A stretch of DNA of 44,789 nucleotides from RHKX01 sp964497825 (GCA_964497825.1 CAZCFA010000015.1:1-44789); one strand, 5' to 3'. Positions 23,016-32,290 are shown, numbered from the stretch's first letter. Made by a program: numbers and translations. Notes: generated by a model from the sequence alone, not told the origin.

Positions 23016-24997
23016 GGCCCGCCCCGCTCGGCGACGATCGTCCCCGCCCGATCGACCTCGGCGCGCCAGCCCGGCGGCACGAGCAGCGTCGTCTCCGGCA
23101 GCTCGAACGCGCAGGGGCCGGCGGCCGTCTCGCCCGCGGCCGGCTCGCCGCGGACCACCTCGGCGTCGATCCAGCCGTCGGCGAAGCGCATCGGCCGCGC
23201 CGAGCGCGCCGCCGCCGCCCCGGTCGGCGCCCGCAGCTCCTCGACCGGCGCCACCGGGCTCGTCGCGGCGAGCCTGATCGTGACCAGCTCGACCTCGCCG
23301 TCCTCCTCGCGGTAGCCGTAGCGGCGCTCGTGCTCGGCCGCGAACCGCTCGGCGAGCTCGGCCGGCGCCGGCGCATCGGATCCGGGAACCGCGAGCTCGA
23401 ACGACTGGCCCGCGTAGCGCAGCTCGTAGGCCGCCTCGGTCCTGACGCCGTCGCCGCCGGCGCCGACGAGCTCGCCCAGCGACTCGACCTCGGTCGCGAT
23501 CCGGGCCGCCGTCAGCTCGGCGCCGGCGAGCATGACGCTGCGCGCGGTCTCGCGGCGGCGCTCGGAGGCGACCAGCCCGAGCGCCGAGAGGACGCCGCCC
23601 GAGCGCGGGCAGAGGATCCGCCCGATCCCGAGCTCGGCGGCGATCGCCGCCGCGTGCAGCGGCCCGGCGCCGCCGAACGGCAGCAGCGCCAGCTCGCGCG
23701 GGTCGATGCCGCGCTCGACCGTGACGACCCGCAGCGCCCGCACCATCTCGGCGTTGGCGACGCGAACGATCCCCTCCGCGGCCTGATCGAGGTCGAGCCC
23801 GAGCCGGGCGGCGAGCGGCGTCAGCGCGGCGGCGGCGGCCTCGGGGTCGAGCCCGACGCCGCCGGCGAGGCCGCCCTCGGCTCCGAGATAGCCGAGCAGC
23901 AGGTTGGCGTCGGTGACCGTCGGCTGCTCGCCGCCGCGGCCGTAGCAGGCGGGGCCGGGCTCGGCGCCGGCGGAGCGCGGCCCGACCCGGAGCGCGCCGC
24001 CGGGATCGGTCCAGGCGCCCGAGCCGCCGCCGGCGGCGACGGTGCGGACGTCGAGCATCGGCAGCTGGATCGGGCGGCCGGCGAACTGGCGGCCGGCGCT
24101 GCGGCCGACGCGACCGCCGGCGACGACGCAGACGTCGCAGGAGGTTCCGCCCATGTCGAAGCCGAGCGCGTCGTCGTCGCCGCTGAGCGCGGCGACGAGC
24201 CCGGCGCCGACCGCGCCTCCGGCCGGGCCGCTGAGGACGCTCCAGGCGCCGCCGCGGCTCGCCTCCGCGAGCGTGGCGAGGCCGCCCGAGGACTGCATCA
24301 GCGCCGGCTCCGGCAGGCCGCGCTCGAGGCAGCGGTCGCGCAGCCGGCCCAGGTAGCGGCCGAGCAGCGGCGCCAGGTAGGCGTCGAGCACCGTCGTCGC
24401 GCAGCGCTCGTACTCGCGGAACCGCGGCAGCACCTCCGAGGATGCGGAGACGTGGAGGCCGGGCTCGGCCGCCCGCAGGGCGGCGGCGAGGCGGCGTTCA
24501 TGGCCGGGGTCGAGGTGGGCGAACAGGAGGCAGATCGCGACCGCCTCGGGGCCGCGCCGGCGGACCTCGGCGACGACGCGCTCGATCTCGTCGTCGCCGA
24601 GCGCGGTCATGACGCCGGCGGGCGTGACCCGCTCGCGGACGCCGATCCGCAGATCGGGCGGCGTCAGCGGCGGCGGCCGGTCCTCACAGAGCCGGTAGAG
24701 GCTCGGCCGATCCTGGCGGGCGACCTCGAGCAGGTCGGTGAACCCGGCGGTCGCGATCAGCAGCGTCCGCGCCCCGCGGCGCTCGAGCAGCGCGTTGGTC
24801 CCGACCGTCATCCCGTGCGCGAAGTGGTCGACGTCGGCCGCCGTCGCGCCGGCCGCGGCGAGCACCGCCTCGATCGCGGCGATCACGCCCTCGGACTGAT
24901 CGCGCGGGGTCGTCGACGACTTCGCGGTGTGGACGGTCGCGCCGTCGAGCAGCACCGCGTCGGTGAAGGTTCCTCCGACGTCGACGCCGAGCTGCAT
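23012..24997 (-). CDS. hyuA: Hydantoinase A/oxoprolinase family subunit
   Basis: A 661-residue ATP-dependent subunit. It begins with the actin-like nucleotide motif LGVDVGGTFTDAVLLDG, typical of hydantoinase A, followed by HGMTVGTNALLERRG. It later has GFDMGGTSCDVCVV and PFGGAGPLHAAAIA. The ATG 24997 start directly precedes the conserved N-terminus. It forms a two-gene operon with hyuB. A hairpin lies in its leader (25016-25036). Sequence does not separate 5-oxoprolinase from hydantoinase function. Confidence 0.92.
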   Translation of the reverse strand: MQLGVDVGGTFTDAVLLDGATVHTAKSSTTPRDQSEGVIAAIEAVLAAAGATAADVDHFAHGMTVGTNALLERRGARTLLIATAGFTDLLEVARQDRPSLYRLCEDRPPPLTPPDLRIGVRERVTPAGVMTALGDDEIERVVAEVRRRGPEAVAICLLFAHLDPGHERRLAAALRAAEPGLHVSASSEVLPRFREYERCATTVLDAYLAPLLGRYLGRLRDRCLERGLPEPALMQSSGGLATLAEASRGGAWSVLSGPAGGAVGAGLVAALSGDDDALGFDMGGTSCDVCVVAGGRVGRSAGRQFAGRPIQLPMLDVRTVAAGGGSGAWTDPGGALRVGPRSAGAEPGPACYGRGGEQPTVTDANLLLGYLGAEGGLAGGVGLDPEAAAAALTPLAARLGLDLDQAAEGIVRVANAEMVRALRVVTVERGIDPRELALLPFGGAGPLHAAAIAAELGIGRILCPRSGGVLSALGLVASERRRETARSVMLAGAELTAARIATEVESLGELVGAGGDGVRTEAAYELRYAGQSFELAVPGSDAPAPAELAERFAAEHERRYGYREEDGEVELVTIRLAATSPVAPVEELRAPTGAAAARSARPMRFADGWIDAEVVRGEPAAGETAAGPCAFELPETTLLVPPGWRAEVDRAGTIVAERGGP

Positions 24998-25015
24998 CGG
25001 GCTGATTCTGATCGA

Positions 25016-25036
25016 GATGCCCGGCGCCGGGGCATC
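25016..25036 (-). terminator. Hairpin between the gapped hypothetical gene and hyuA
   Basis: GATGCCC (25016-25022) pairs with GGGCATC (25030-25036), with further pairing inside the GC core. On the minus strand it follows the hypothetical gene's stop by 12 nt and precedes the hyuA start. It may terminate the upstream transcript or form part of the hyuA leader. No T-run follows. Confidence 0.45.
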
Positions 25037-25048
25037 ACCGGCACCGCC

Positions 25049-25441
25049 TCAGGCGGCCAGCGCGACCTCGGCCTGCTCGTCCGCGGCGCGCTCGGCCGCG
25101 ACGTCCTCCTCGAGGTGCTTGTGGGAGGGGCANNNNNNNNNNTCGGCGGCCACGGCGAGCTCCTCGGCCGGCACCGAGTCGAGGTAGCGGAGCGCCAGCC
25201 GCACGTGGCGGTCGACGACCCGGTAGACGTGGAGCTGATCCTGGATCGGGAACAGGTTCCGCAGGTCGGTGAACAGCGCCTTCGTCGGCCGCGCGAAGTA
25301 GCGGCGGTCGACGGCGAGCCGATTCATCGTCGACTCGCAGGCGGCCAGCATGTGCTGCTTGCTCTCACAGGCCGCCGCCCCGCCCCGCTGCGCGAGTCGC
25401 GGCGCCAGCTCGCGATAGATCGCTCGACTGAATTGGTACAT
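25049..25441 (-). CDS. Conserved-looking hypothetical protein containing an assembly gap
   Basis: About 130 residues as written, beginning MYQFSRAIYRELAPRLAQRG. It has two cysteine-containing repeats of similar wording (AAACESKQHMLAACESTMNR), then a basic, aromatic middle (LHVYRVVDRHVRLALRYLDS). Ten Ns (25133-25142) interrupt the C-terminal third, so the length, the frame and the last 27 residues are not certain. I do not recognise a domain. ATG 25441 has a GAAGG binding site, and its leader contains a repeated AACCCCCCGC. It is separated from hyuA by a hairpin. Confidence 0.6.
   Translation of the reverse strand: MYQFSRAIYRELAPRLAQRGGAAACESKQHMLAACESTMNRLAVDRRYFARPTKALFTDLRNLFPIQDQLHVYRVVDRHVRLALRYLDSVPAEELAVAAXXXXCPSHKHLEEDVAAERAADEQAEVALAA
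25133..25142. other. Assembly gap (10 Ns)
   Basis: Ten consecutive Ns fall inside the hypothetical gene. Such a run may be a placeholder of unknown true length, following a G-rich stretch (GTGGGAGGGGCA). Confidence 0.99.
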
Positions 25442-25442
25442 G

Positions 25443-25488
25443 GGTTACCTTCAACCCCCCGCCGTCGTGGTTCCTGGTAACCCCCCGC
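25443..25488. promoter_or_regulatory. Repeated AACCCCCCGC and GGTTACC/GGTAACC pair in a leader region
   Basis: AACCCCCCGC occurs at 25453-25462 and 25479-25488 (26 nt apart), and GGTTACC (25443-25449) is the inverted partner of GGTAACC (25476-25482). All lie just upstream of the hypothetical gene at 25441 and overlap its ribosome binding site, so protein binding or RNA folding here could control translation. Confidence 0.4.
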
Positions 25489-25533
25489 AACACGGATTCT
25501 GCCGCCGTGATGTGAACTGGGGCCCGCGCTTCG

Positions 25534-27042
25534 TTAAGCCTGCGTTAAGCGGTCCGCCGGCGCCGGCGCGTCGCCGGCCCAGCGCTCGAGCCGGGGGGCG
25601 GCGCCGTCGGCGACGATCACGTGGCGCTGATCGAGCGCCGCGTCGGTCCGTGGGAAGTCGGCGCGGCGGTGAACCCCGCGCGACTCCTCGCGGGCCAGCG
25701 CCGAGGCGGCGATCAGCCGCGCCAGCGGGTAGGGATCGCGCTCGAGTCGCCGCAGCCGTTCGGCATCGCGGAGCGGTCCCGCGAGCTCCCAGACCGCCGC
25801 GCGCGTCGCCGCCGTCGGCCCCACGAACCGCCGGCCTTCCCGTTCGGGCGCCGGCGCCTCGCCGCCGCCGCCGCCGCTCGCGAGCGCCGCCGCCGCCGCG
25901 CGCGAGCCGAACACGAAGCACTCGCTGAGCGAGTTCGAGGCGAGCCGGTTGGCACCGTGCAGGCCGGTGCAGGCGGCCTCGCCGACCGCGAGTAGCCCGC
26001 TGACGCTGCTGCGGCAGTGGACGTCGGTGTGGATGCCGCCGATCAGGTAATGCGAGGCGGGGGCGACGGGGACCGGCGCCGCGGCCGGATCGAGGCCGGC
26101 CGCGGCCAGGGTGCGGACGATCATCGGGAAGCGCTCGAGCGCGACCGGGCGCAGGTCGAGCGCGACCGAGTCCGAGCCTTCGGCCGCCATCCGGGCGAGG
26201 ATCGCGGCCGAGACCGCGTCGCGGGGCGCGAGCTCGTCGGTGAAGCGCTCGCCGGCGGCGTCGAGCAGGATCGCCCCCTCGCCGCGGACCGCCTCGGTGA
26301 TCAGCCAGCCGTCGAGCTCGCCGCCCGGCAGCGCCAGCGCGGTCGGGTGGAACTGGCAGAGCTCGAGGTCGGCGAGCTCGGCGCCGAGCTCCGCCGCGAG
26401 CACCGAGCCGGCGCCGATCGCCCCGCGCGGGTTGGTCGTCCGCCGCCACAGCGCCGCGCCGCCGCCGGTTGCCAGCACCGTCGCGCCGGCCCGCAGCCGG
26501 CCGCGATCGGTGACGACGCCGACGCAGGCGCCGCCGGCGCTCCACAGCGCCTCCGCCGAGGTCCCTTCGAGCACCGCGATCCCGGGGTGCTCGGCGACCA
26601 GCGTCGCGAGCCGGCTGGTGATCGCGCGGCCGGTCTCGGCGCCGCCGGCATGGACGATCCGCCGCTCGCCGTGGCCACCCTCGAGCCCGAGCGCGAGCTC
26701 GCCGCCGGCGTCGCGGTCGAACTCGACGCCGCGGCGCATCAGCCCCTCGACCGCGGCCGGCGCTTCGGCGACGAGCACCGCGACCACCTCCGGATCGCAG
26801 AGGCCGCGCCCGGCGGCCAGCGTGTCGGCTGCGTGCTTGTCGATCGTGTCGCCGGGGCCGATCGCGGCGGCGAGCCCGCCCTGGGCGCGGAAGCTGGCGC
26901 TGCCGGTCAGCGGCGTCCGCGAGATCACGGTCACGCCGGCGCCCGCCGCCGCCGCCTCGAGCGCGACGTGGAGGCCGGCGGCGCCGCCGCCGACGACGGC
27001 GACGTCGCAGCGCCCCGGCCCAGCCGCTTTCGGATCCGCCAC
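25534..27042 (-). CDS. nadB: L-aspartate oxidase
   Basis: A flavoprotein of about 502 residues that oxidises L-aspartate to iminoaspartate, the first step of NAD synthesis. It has the FAD loop VVGGGAAGLH, the substrate and flavin segments FRAQGGLAAAIG, CQFHPTAL and GERFTDELAPRD, and the strongly diagnostic GEAACTGLHGANRLASNSL. GTG 27042 is chosen because it gives an N-terminal lead like that of E. coli NadB. The frame also opens at TTG 27045 and GTG 27093, but the latter would overlap the divergent deacetylase gene. nadA and nadC are not in the window. A 7-bp inverted repeat (27037-27052) covers the start. Confidence 0.9.
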   Translation of the reverse strand: MADPKAAGPGRCDVAVVGGGAAGLHVALEAAAAGAGVTVISRTPLTGSASFRAQGGLAAAIGPGDTIDKHAADTLAAGRGLCDPEVVAVLVAEAPAAVEGLMRRGVEFDRDAGGELALGLEGGHGERRIVHAGGAETGRAITSRLATLVAEHPGIAVLEGTSAEALWSAGGACVGVVTDRGRLRAGATVLATGGGAALWRRTTNPRGAIGAGSVLAAELGAELADLELCQFHPTALALPGGELDGWLITEAVRGEGAILLDAAGERFTDELAPRDAVSAAILARMAAEGSDSVALDLRPVALERFPMIVRTLAAAGLDPAAAPVPVAPASHYLIGGIHTDVHCRSSVSGLLAVGEAACTGLHGANRLASNSLSECFVFGSRAAAAALASGGGGGEAPAPEREGRRFVGPTAATRAAVWELAGPLRDAERLRRLERDPYPLARLIAASALAREESRGVHRRADFPRTDAALDQRHVIVADGAAPRLERWAGDAPAPADRLTQA

Positions 27043-27052
27043 CAAGGTGGCG
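27037..27052. promoter_or_regulatory. Inverted repeat at the nadB/deacetylase divergent start
   Basis: CGCCACC (27037-27043) and GGTGGCG (27046-27052) are perfect inverted arms around AA. They overlap the proposed nadB start and lie 21 bp before the deacetylase start, so a bound protein could affect both genes. Confidence 0.4.
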
Positions 27053-27072
27053 GGTACCGTATCCGCGATCGC

Positions 27073-28086
27073 ATGGGCCTCTACTTCCGTCACCGCTCAT
27101 CGCTCGAGCACGAGACCGGCCCACACCCCGAGAACGCCGGCCGGATCCGCGCGATCGAGGCCGCGCTCGAGGCCGCGGGCTGGCCCGGGGTCGAGCCCGT
27201 CGCCGCCCCCGAGGCCGACCGGGCGGCGATCGAACGGGTCCACGATCGCGCGCACGTCGAGCGGATCGAGCGCTTCTGCGCCGCCGGCGGTGGCCTGATC
27301 GACGCCGACACCGTCGCCGTCGCCGCGAGCTGGGAGGCGGCGCTACGGGCCGCCGGCGCCGCCGTCTCCGGCGCCGAGCGGCTCCTCGCCGGCGAGTCCG
27401 AGTTCGCCTTCTGCGGGATGCGCCCGCCCGGCCATCACGCCGAGCGCGGCCGCGCGATGGGCTTCTGCCTGCTCAACAACGCCGCGATCGCGGCCGCCCA
27501 CGCGATCGCCGCCTGCGACGCCGAGCGGGTCCTGATCCTCGACTGGGACGTCCATCACGGCAACGGCACGGCGGAGATCTTCGCCGCCGACGGCGACGTG
27601 CTCTACGCCAGCATCCACCAGAGCCCGCTCTATCCCGGCACCGGCCGCGCCGACGAGGTCGGGACCGGAGCCGGGGCGGGGGCGACGGTCAACCTGCCGG
27701 TGCCGCCGGGGACGGACGGGGAGACGTTCCGCGCCCTGCTGCAGCACGTCGTCGTGCCGATCGGCCGCGCGTTCGCCCCGGGGCTGATCGTGGTCTCGGC
27801 CGGCTACGACGCCCACGCCGGCGACCCGCTCGCCTCCTGCTCGGTCGAGACCGCCGACTACGCCGACATGACCGCCACCGTCCGCGACCTCGGGCGCGAC
27901 CTCGGCGCCCCGGTGCTGATCTGCCTCGAGGGCGGCTACGACCCCGACGCGCTCGCGGCGTCAGTGCTGGCGACCGTGCGCGCGATCGGCTCCGAGGAGC
28001 CGGCGGCGGCGGCCGCGCCCGGGCCGGCGGCGGCGGCGCGCGAGCGCTGCGCGGGCGGGCGCTGGGCCGCAGCGCTCAGTCGCTGA
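27073..28086 (+). CDS. Histone deacetylase-family amidohydrolase
   Basis: A 337-residue arginase/deacetylase-fold zinc enzyme of the class II HDAC/acetoin utilisation type, likely to remove acetyl groups from a polyamine or protein lysines. Conserved features are HPENAGRIRAIE near the N-terminus, the catalytic histidine pair in RPPGHHAERG, the zinc ligands in DWDVHHGNGT and SAGYDAHAGDPL, and GGYDPDALA near the end. ATG 27073 gives the typical family N-terminus. The last 40 residues are alanine-rich and arginine-rich, probably disordered. It is divergent from nadB, and its 3' end overlaps the coiled-coil gene by 11 bp on the opposite strand. Confidence 0.9.
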   Translation: MGLYFRHRSSLEHETGPHPENAGRIRAIEAALEAAGWPGVEPVAAPEADRAAIERVHDRAHVERIERFCAAGGGLIDADTVAVAASWEAALRAAGAAVSGAERLLAGESEFAFCGMRPPGHHAERGRAMGFCLLNNAAIAAAHAIAACDAERVLILDWDVHHGNGTAEIFAADGDVLYASIHQSPLYPGTGRADEVGTGAGAGATVNLPVPPGTDGETFRALLQHVVVPIGRAFAPGLIVVSAGYDAHAGDPLASCSVETADYADMTATVRDLGRDLGAPVLICLEGGYDPDALAASVLATVRAIGSEEPAAAAAPGPAAAARERCAGGRWAAALSR

Positions 28087-31000
28087 TCCGGCCGCGCAGC
28101 TCGTCGACGAACGCGCGCGGAAAGCCCGGCACGTCCTCGAGCTCGGAGACCTTGCTCAGCCCGCGCTCGTCGCGGTAGCGGATCACCCGGCTCGCCTGCG
28201 CCTCCGACATCCCGATCCCGCGGAGCTCCTCGACCCCGGCCGTGGCGAGGCTGAGGGCGGGCTCGGCCTCGTCCGGCTCCCGCTCGGCCCGCTCGGCCGC
28301 GGCCTGCGCGGCATCCGCCACGGGCGCAGTCTCGTCCGGCTGCGGCCCGGGCGTGGCGGCGTCCTTCCCGGGCTCAGCCCCGGCTCCGGGCTCGGCGACG
28401 TCTGATCGCGCCTCGGGCTCGGCCTCGGCTTCAGGCTCGGCGGTGTCCGGCCGCGCCTCGGGTTCGGCATCCTCGGGCTCGGCGGCGTCCTTTCCCGGCT
28501 GAGCCTCGGCCTCGGGCTCGGCGTCCGGTCGCGCCTCGGCCTCGGCCCCGGCGGCGTCGGGCTGCGGCGCCTCCGGCTCGGCTTCCTCGGACGCCCGCTC
28601 GTCGCCGGGCAGCGCCAGCTCGGCCGCGGCGGCCTCCCACTCCGTCGTCTCGGTCGCCGGCGAGATCGCGCTCGCCCGGGCGCTCGCCGCCTCGGCCTCC
28701 GCCGCCGCCTCCTCGATCCGCTCCTCCGCCTCGTCGAAGCGCTCGCTGCGTCGCCGCGCCTCGAGCGCGCGCAGCGATGCCTCCGCCGCCGCGAGCCGCT
28801 CGCGCGCGCCGGCGGCGTTCAGCTCCGCCTCCTGGGCGCGCCGCGCCGCGGCGGCGAGCTCGTTCCGCAGCTCCGAGCGCTCGAGCTCGGCCGCCTGCTC
28901 GAGCTCGGCGACGCGCGCCGCGGCGGCCTCCTCGGCCTCGCGTCTGGCGGCCTCGACCTGAGCCGCGACAGCGGTCTCGGCCTGCCGGCGCTCGATCTCG
29001 AGCGCGCGCTCGACCTCGGTTCGGGCGGCGGCCTCGACCTGCTCGTGCGCCGCCGCGGCGACGTCGCCCCGATCGCCGCTGCCACGGGCGCCCTCGCGTC
29101 GCAGCGCCTTCGCCTGCCCGCGCAGCCACGCGGCCGCGGCCAGCCGTGCCCCGTCGGCCGCCGCCGCCGATGCCTCCTCGGCCGTCCGCGCGCGCCGCTC
29201 GGCCGCCTGCGCGCGCCGCTCGGCCGCGCCGATCGCCTCGGCGCGCTCGGCGCGCTCGGCGTCGAGCGCCGCCCGGGCCGCGCGCAGCTCCTCGTCTCCA
29301 TCGGCGCTCACCTGCGAGCGCGCCGCCGTGACCGCGCGCTCGAGCGCCGCCGCGTGCTCGGCCCGCAGCCGCTCCAGCTCGTCGATCCGTTGCTGCTCGG
29401 CCTCCTCGCGAAGCTGCTGGGCGGCCTCGGTCGCCGCCGCCTCGCGGGCGGCGGCGACGCGCGCCTCGACGCCGGCGTTCGCAGCCTCGATTCCGACCCG
29501 CTCGCGCTCGGCGGCCTCGGCGATCCGCGCCTCGGCCTCGCGCCGCGAGCGCTCGGCCTCGGCGAGCGCCAGCTCAAGCTCGCGCTCGCGCTCGCGAACC
29601 CTCGCGTCGGCGGCCTCGGTCGCGGCCGCCCGCGCCCGTTCCGTCTCCTCGGCGATCCGCGCCTCGGCCTCCGCGCGCAGCCGGCGCGCCTCATCGGCGA
29701 GCCCGCGCTCGGCCTCGCTGACCCGTGCCGCGGCCTCGGCGGCGCGCGCCTCGATCTCGTCGAGGCGGCGATCGGAGGCCTCGATCAGCTCGACCTTCTC
29801 CGCGCGGGCGGCCTCGAGCTCGCGCTCGCGCTCGCGCAGCTGCTCGGCGAACCGCTCCTCGGCGGCCTTGCGGGCGACCGCGACCTCGGTCCGGATCCGC
29901 TCCGCGGCCTCGTCCTCGACCCGCGCGATCCGCTCCTCGAGCCCGGCCTGGGCGGCGGCGCGGGCGCGCTCCTCGAGCTCCCGCGAGCGCGCCTCGGCGC
30001 TCCCCGCCTGCGCCGCCTCCGCCTCGGCCCGACCCTCCGCCCGCGCCCGCGCGAGCGCCTCCTCGGTCTCCACGGCGACGCGCTCGCGAGCGCTGGCTAG
30101 CGCGCTCGCCTCGATCGCGGCGATCCGCTCCTCGGCCTCGTCGCGGGCCAGTTGCAGCTCGCGCCGCAGCCCCTCGGTCTCGCTCGCGATCAGCTCCTGC
30201 GGCGCGGTCCGAGCCCGCCGCTCGGCCTCGGTCCGGGCCTGCTCGGCGGCGGTCGCCCGCGCCTCCGCCTGCTCGATCCGCGCCAGCGCCTCGCGCAGGG
30301 CCGCGGCGGCCGCGTCACGGTCGGCGCTCGCCTGCGCGAGGCGCTCGGGATCGCCCGACCCGGCGGCCGCGGGGGAGGCCGCCGAGGCCTCGGCGATCCG
30401 CTGCTCGGCCTGCTTGTGGAGCTGGTCGGCCTGCTTGCGCAGCCGCTGCTCCGACTCGGCCCGGACCTTCGCCTCGGTCTCGGTGCGAACCCGCTCGACC
30501 TCGGCCCGGACGCGCTGGCGCGCCTCCGCCTTGAGGCCGCTGACCTGGCGCCGCACCCAGTTCGTCGCGGCCTCGCGGGCCCGCGCCTCGACCTCGTTGC
30601 GCTCGCGCTCGAGGCGGCCGGCGCGCTCCTCCGCCCGTTGCGCCCGCTGCTCCGCCTCGCGCAGGCGGTGGCCGAGCTCGTCGGCCTCGCCCGCCGCCGT
30701 CGACTTCGCGCGCTCGAGGTCCTCCTCGAGCGCGAGGATCTCGTCCATCGCCCGCATCTCCGCTTCCTGCGCCGCCTGATCGGCGGCGATCCTGATCCGC
30801 TCGCCGGTATCGCCCCGGCGTGGCTCGGGGGCCAGCGGCCTGGCGCCGGTGTCGGGCTCGACAGGCTGCGCCGCGGCCGCGGGCGCTCGCTCCGGCTCGA
30901 CCACGGCCGGCTCGGACTCGGCGCCGGCGGGTGATTCGTCCGCGCCGGCGTCGTCCCGCTGCGGCTCGGTGCCGGCGGAGGACCGCTCCGCGCCGGCGTC

Positions 31001-31279
31001 TTCCCGCTGTGGCTCGGCGCCGGCCGGCTGATCCGCGGCGGCGGGCTCGCCGGCGTCGCCCTCGCCGCCGCCGGTCGCGGTGCCGGCCGCCTCCGGCTCG
31101 TCCGGCGACCGCGCCGGGACCGGCGCCGGCGCCGCCCAATCGTGGGTCTCGGTCGGCCAGTTGAAGGCCGACCGCTCGGCCCCGGACTCCTCCTCGGGCC
31201 CCGCGCCCGGCGGCAGCAGGGGCGCGCCCCGCTCGCCGCGGTCGCGGCGCCGACCGAAGATCCCTCTGAGTCGAGCCAT
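28076..31279 (-). CDS. 1067-residue coiled-coil protein with C-terminal helix-hairpin-helix
   Basis: A very large cytoplasmic protein of unknown function. Residues 1-170 are disordered, basic at first (GIFGRRRDRG) and then Ala/Pro/Glu-rich, with a roughly 16-residue repeat (GAEPQREDAGAE, GTEPQRDDAGAD). About residues 170-870 are almost continuous coiled coil (Glu/Ala/Arg heptads such as EAEQRAQRAEERAGRLERER). About 875-1005 is an acidic Pro/Glu/Ala region with repeats (PEARPDTAEPEAEAEPEARS). The final 60 residues form a ComEA-like helix-hairpin-helix pair (VEELRGIGMSEAQASRVI, then VSELEDVPGFPRAFVDELRG). The latter suggests DNA binding. It follows the GT4 gene after 13 nt, probably in one operon. 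Length and composition suggest a scaffold or chromosome-organising role, but this is inference. Confidence 0.8.
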   Translation of the reverse strand: MARLRGIFGRRRDRGERGAPLLPPGAGPEEESGAERSAFNWPTETHDWAAPAPVPARSPDEPEAAGTATGGGEGDAGEPAAADQPAGAEPQREDAGAERSSAGTEPQRDDAGADESPAGAESEPAVVEPERAPAAAAQPVEPDTGARPLAPEPRRGDTGERIRIAADQAAQEAEMRAMDEILALEEDLERAKSTAAGEADELGHRLREAEQRAQRAEERAGRLERERNEVEARAREAATNWVRRQVSGLKAEARQRVRAEVERVRTETEAKVRAESEQRLRKQADQLHKQAEQRIAEASAASPAAAGSGDPERLAQASADRDAAAAALREALARIEQAEARATAAEQARTEAERRARTAPQELIASETEGLRRELQLARDEAEERIAAIEASALASARERVAVETEEALARARAEGRAEAEAAQAGSAEARSRELEERARAAAQAGLEERIARVEDEAAERIRTEVAVARKAAEERFAEQLRERERELEAARAEKVELIEASDRRLDEIEARAAEAAARVSEAERGLADEARRLRAEAEARIAEETERARAAATEAADARVRERERELELALAEAERSRREAEARIAEAAERERVGIEAANAGVEARVAAAREAAATEAAQQLREEAEQQRIDELERLRAEHAAALERAVTAARSQVSADGDEELRAARAALDAERAERAEAIGAAERRAQAAERRARTAEEASAAAADGARLAAAAWLRGQAKALRREGARGSGDRGDVAAAAHEQVEAAARTEVERALEIERRQAETAVAAQVEAARREAEEAAAARVAELEQAAELERSELRNELAAAARRAQEAELNAAGARERLAAAEASLRALEARRRSERFDEAEERIEEAAAEAEAASARASAISPATETTEWEAAAAELALPGDERASEEAEPEAPQPDAAGAEAEARPDAEPEAEAQPGKDAAEPEDAEPEARPDTAEPEAEAEPEARSDVAEPGAGAEPGKDAATPGPQPDETAPVADAAQAAAERAEREPDEAEPALSLATAGVEELRGIGMSEAQASRVIRYRDERGLSKVSELEDVPGFPRAFVDELRGRISD

Positions 31280-31292
31280 CGGGCGGCGGAGG

Positions 31293-32258
31293 TTAGTACC
31301 CGTGTGCGGATATCTCCCCGCGGCCGCACAGCTCCCGGTAGACGGCGAGGACCCGTTCGGCGAGCGGGACGGTGCCGAAGCCGAGCGCCCGCTCGCGCCC
31401 GCCGGCGACCGGGGCCGGTCGATCGAGGCGCTGCCGCGCGAGCCGCTCCCAGCCCGCGGCGTCGAACGGGCCGGCGTGACAGCCGGGCAGGCCGGCGAGC
31501 AGGCGCGGGATCGCGCCGACCGGCGTCGACAGCACCGGCACCTCGCAGGCCAGCGCCTCGACCGCGGCCATCCCGAAGCCCTCGTTGTCGGAGGTGATCA
31601 CGACCGCCGCCGCCGCGTTGACCCACAGCGGCACCTCGGCCGGTGCGACCGCGCCGAGCGTCAGCAGCTCGGCCCCGGCGCGCGCCGCGAGCTCGGCGGC
31701 GCGGTCGTGGCGCTTGACCGGCCGCGACGGCGCCGCCGGGAACAGCAGGTAGCGGCCGTCGCGGTCGAGGCCGAGCTCGGCCCGGGCGCGATCGCGTGGC
31801 AGCGGCCGGAAGCGCTCGACGTCGATGCCGCAGGGCAGCACCGCGGCGCGGCCGGGAAGCCGGGGCAGGCCCGGTCGGCCGCCCTCGGGCGCGAACAGCG
31901 CCCGCGACGCGGCCGCCGTGATCGCGGCGCGATGGACGAGGCGGCGCGAGAGCAGGCCGCTGAGCGGGTGGCGGACGTCGGTGCCGTGGTAGGTGACGAC
32001 GAGCGGCTTCGCCCCGGCCGCGGCCGCGCAGGCACCGGCGAGCCCGAAGTGGGCGTGGACGACGTCGTAGCGCTCGCGCGCGAGCCGCCTGCGCAGCGCC
32101 CGCGTCGCGCCCGGGTAGCGGCGGCCGCCGGGCAGCCAGTCGAAGCTCTCGACCTCGACCCCGAGCGCGCGCAGGGCGGCGATCTGATCGCGGATGAAGC
32201 TGCCGCGCTGGGGCGCGTCGGCGCTCGGCTCCATGTTGCTGACCACGAGCACCCGCAT
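31293..32258 (-). CDS. Family 4 glycosyltransferase
   Basis: A 321-residue GT-B enzyme. The N-terminal domain has VVSNMEPSADAPQRGSFIRD and VVHAHFGLAG, and the C-terminal domain has the nucleotide-sugar motif ITSDNEGFGMAAVEALACEV (an EGFGxxxxE pattern). It probably transfers a sugar to a lipid-linked or surface glycan. ATG 32258 is chosen because it starts the conserved MRVLVVSNM strand; the frame continues upstream to 32450 across the divergent pilin region without support. The coiled-coil gene follows after 13 nt. An 8-bp palindrome lies 32 bp upstream. Confidence 0.88.
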   Translation of the reverse strand: MRVLVVSNMEPSADAPQRGSFIRDQIAALRALGVEVESFDWLPGGRRYPGATRALRRRLARERYDVVHAHFGLAGACAAAAGAKPLVVTYHGTDVRHPLSGLLSRRLVHRAAITAAASRALFAPEGGRPGLPRLPGRAAVLPCGIDVERFRPLPRDRARAELGLDRDGRYLLFPAAPSRPVKRHDRAAELAARAGAELLTLGAVAPAEVPLWVNAAAAVVITSDNEGFGMAAVEALACEVPVLSTPVGAIPRLLAGLPGCHAGPFDAAGWERLARQRLDRPAPVAGGRERALGFGTVPLAERVLAVYRELCGRGEISAHGY

Positions 32259-32290
32259 CGGCGCCGAGAGCGTATCCGCGGTCTCACAAT

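Noticed and set aside
23330..25480. A 716-codon plus-strand frame opposite hyuA
   Set aside because: It crosses the assembly gap, has shadow composition, and hyuA on the other strand has full-length family motifs.
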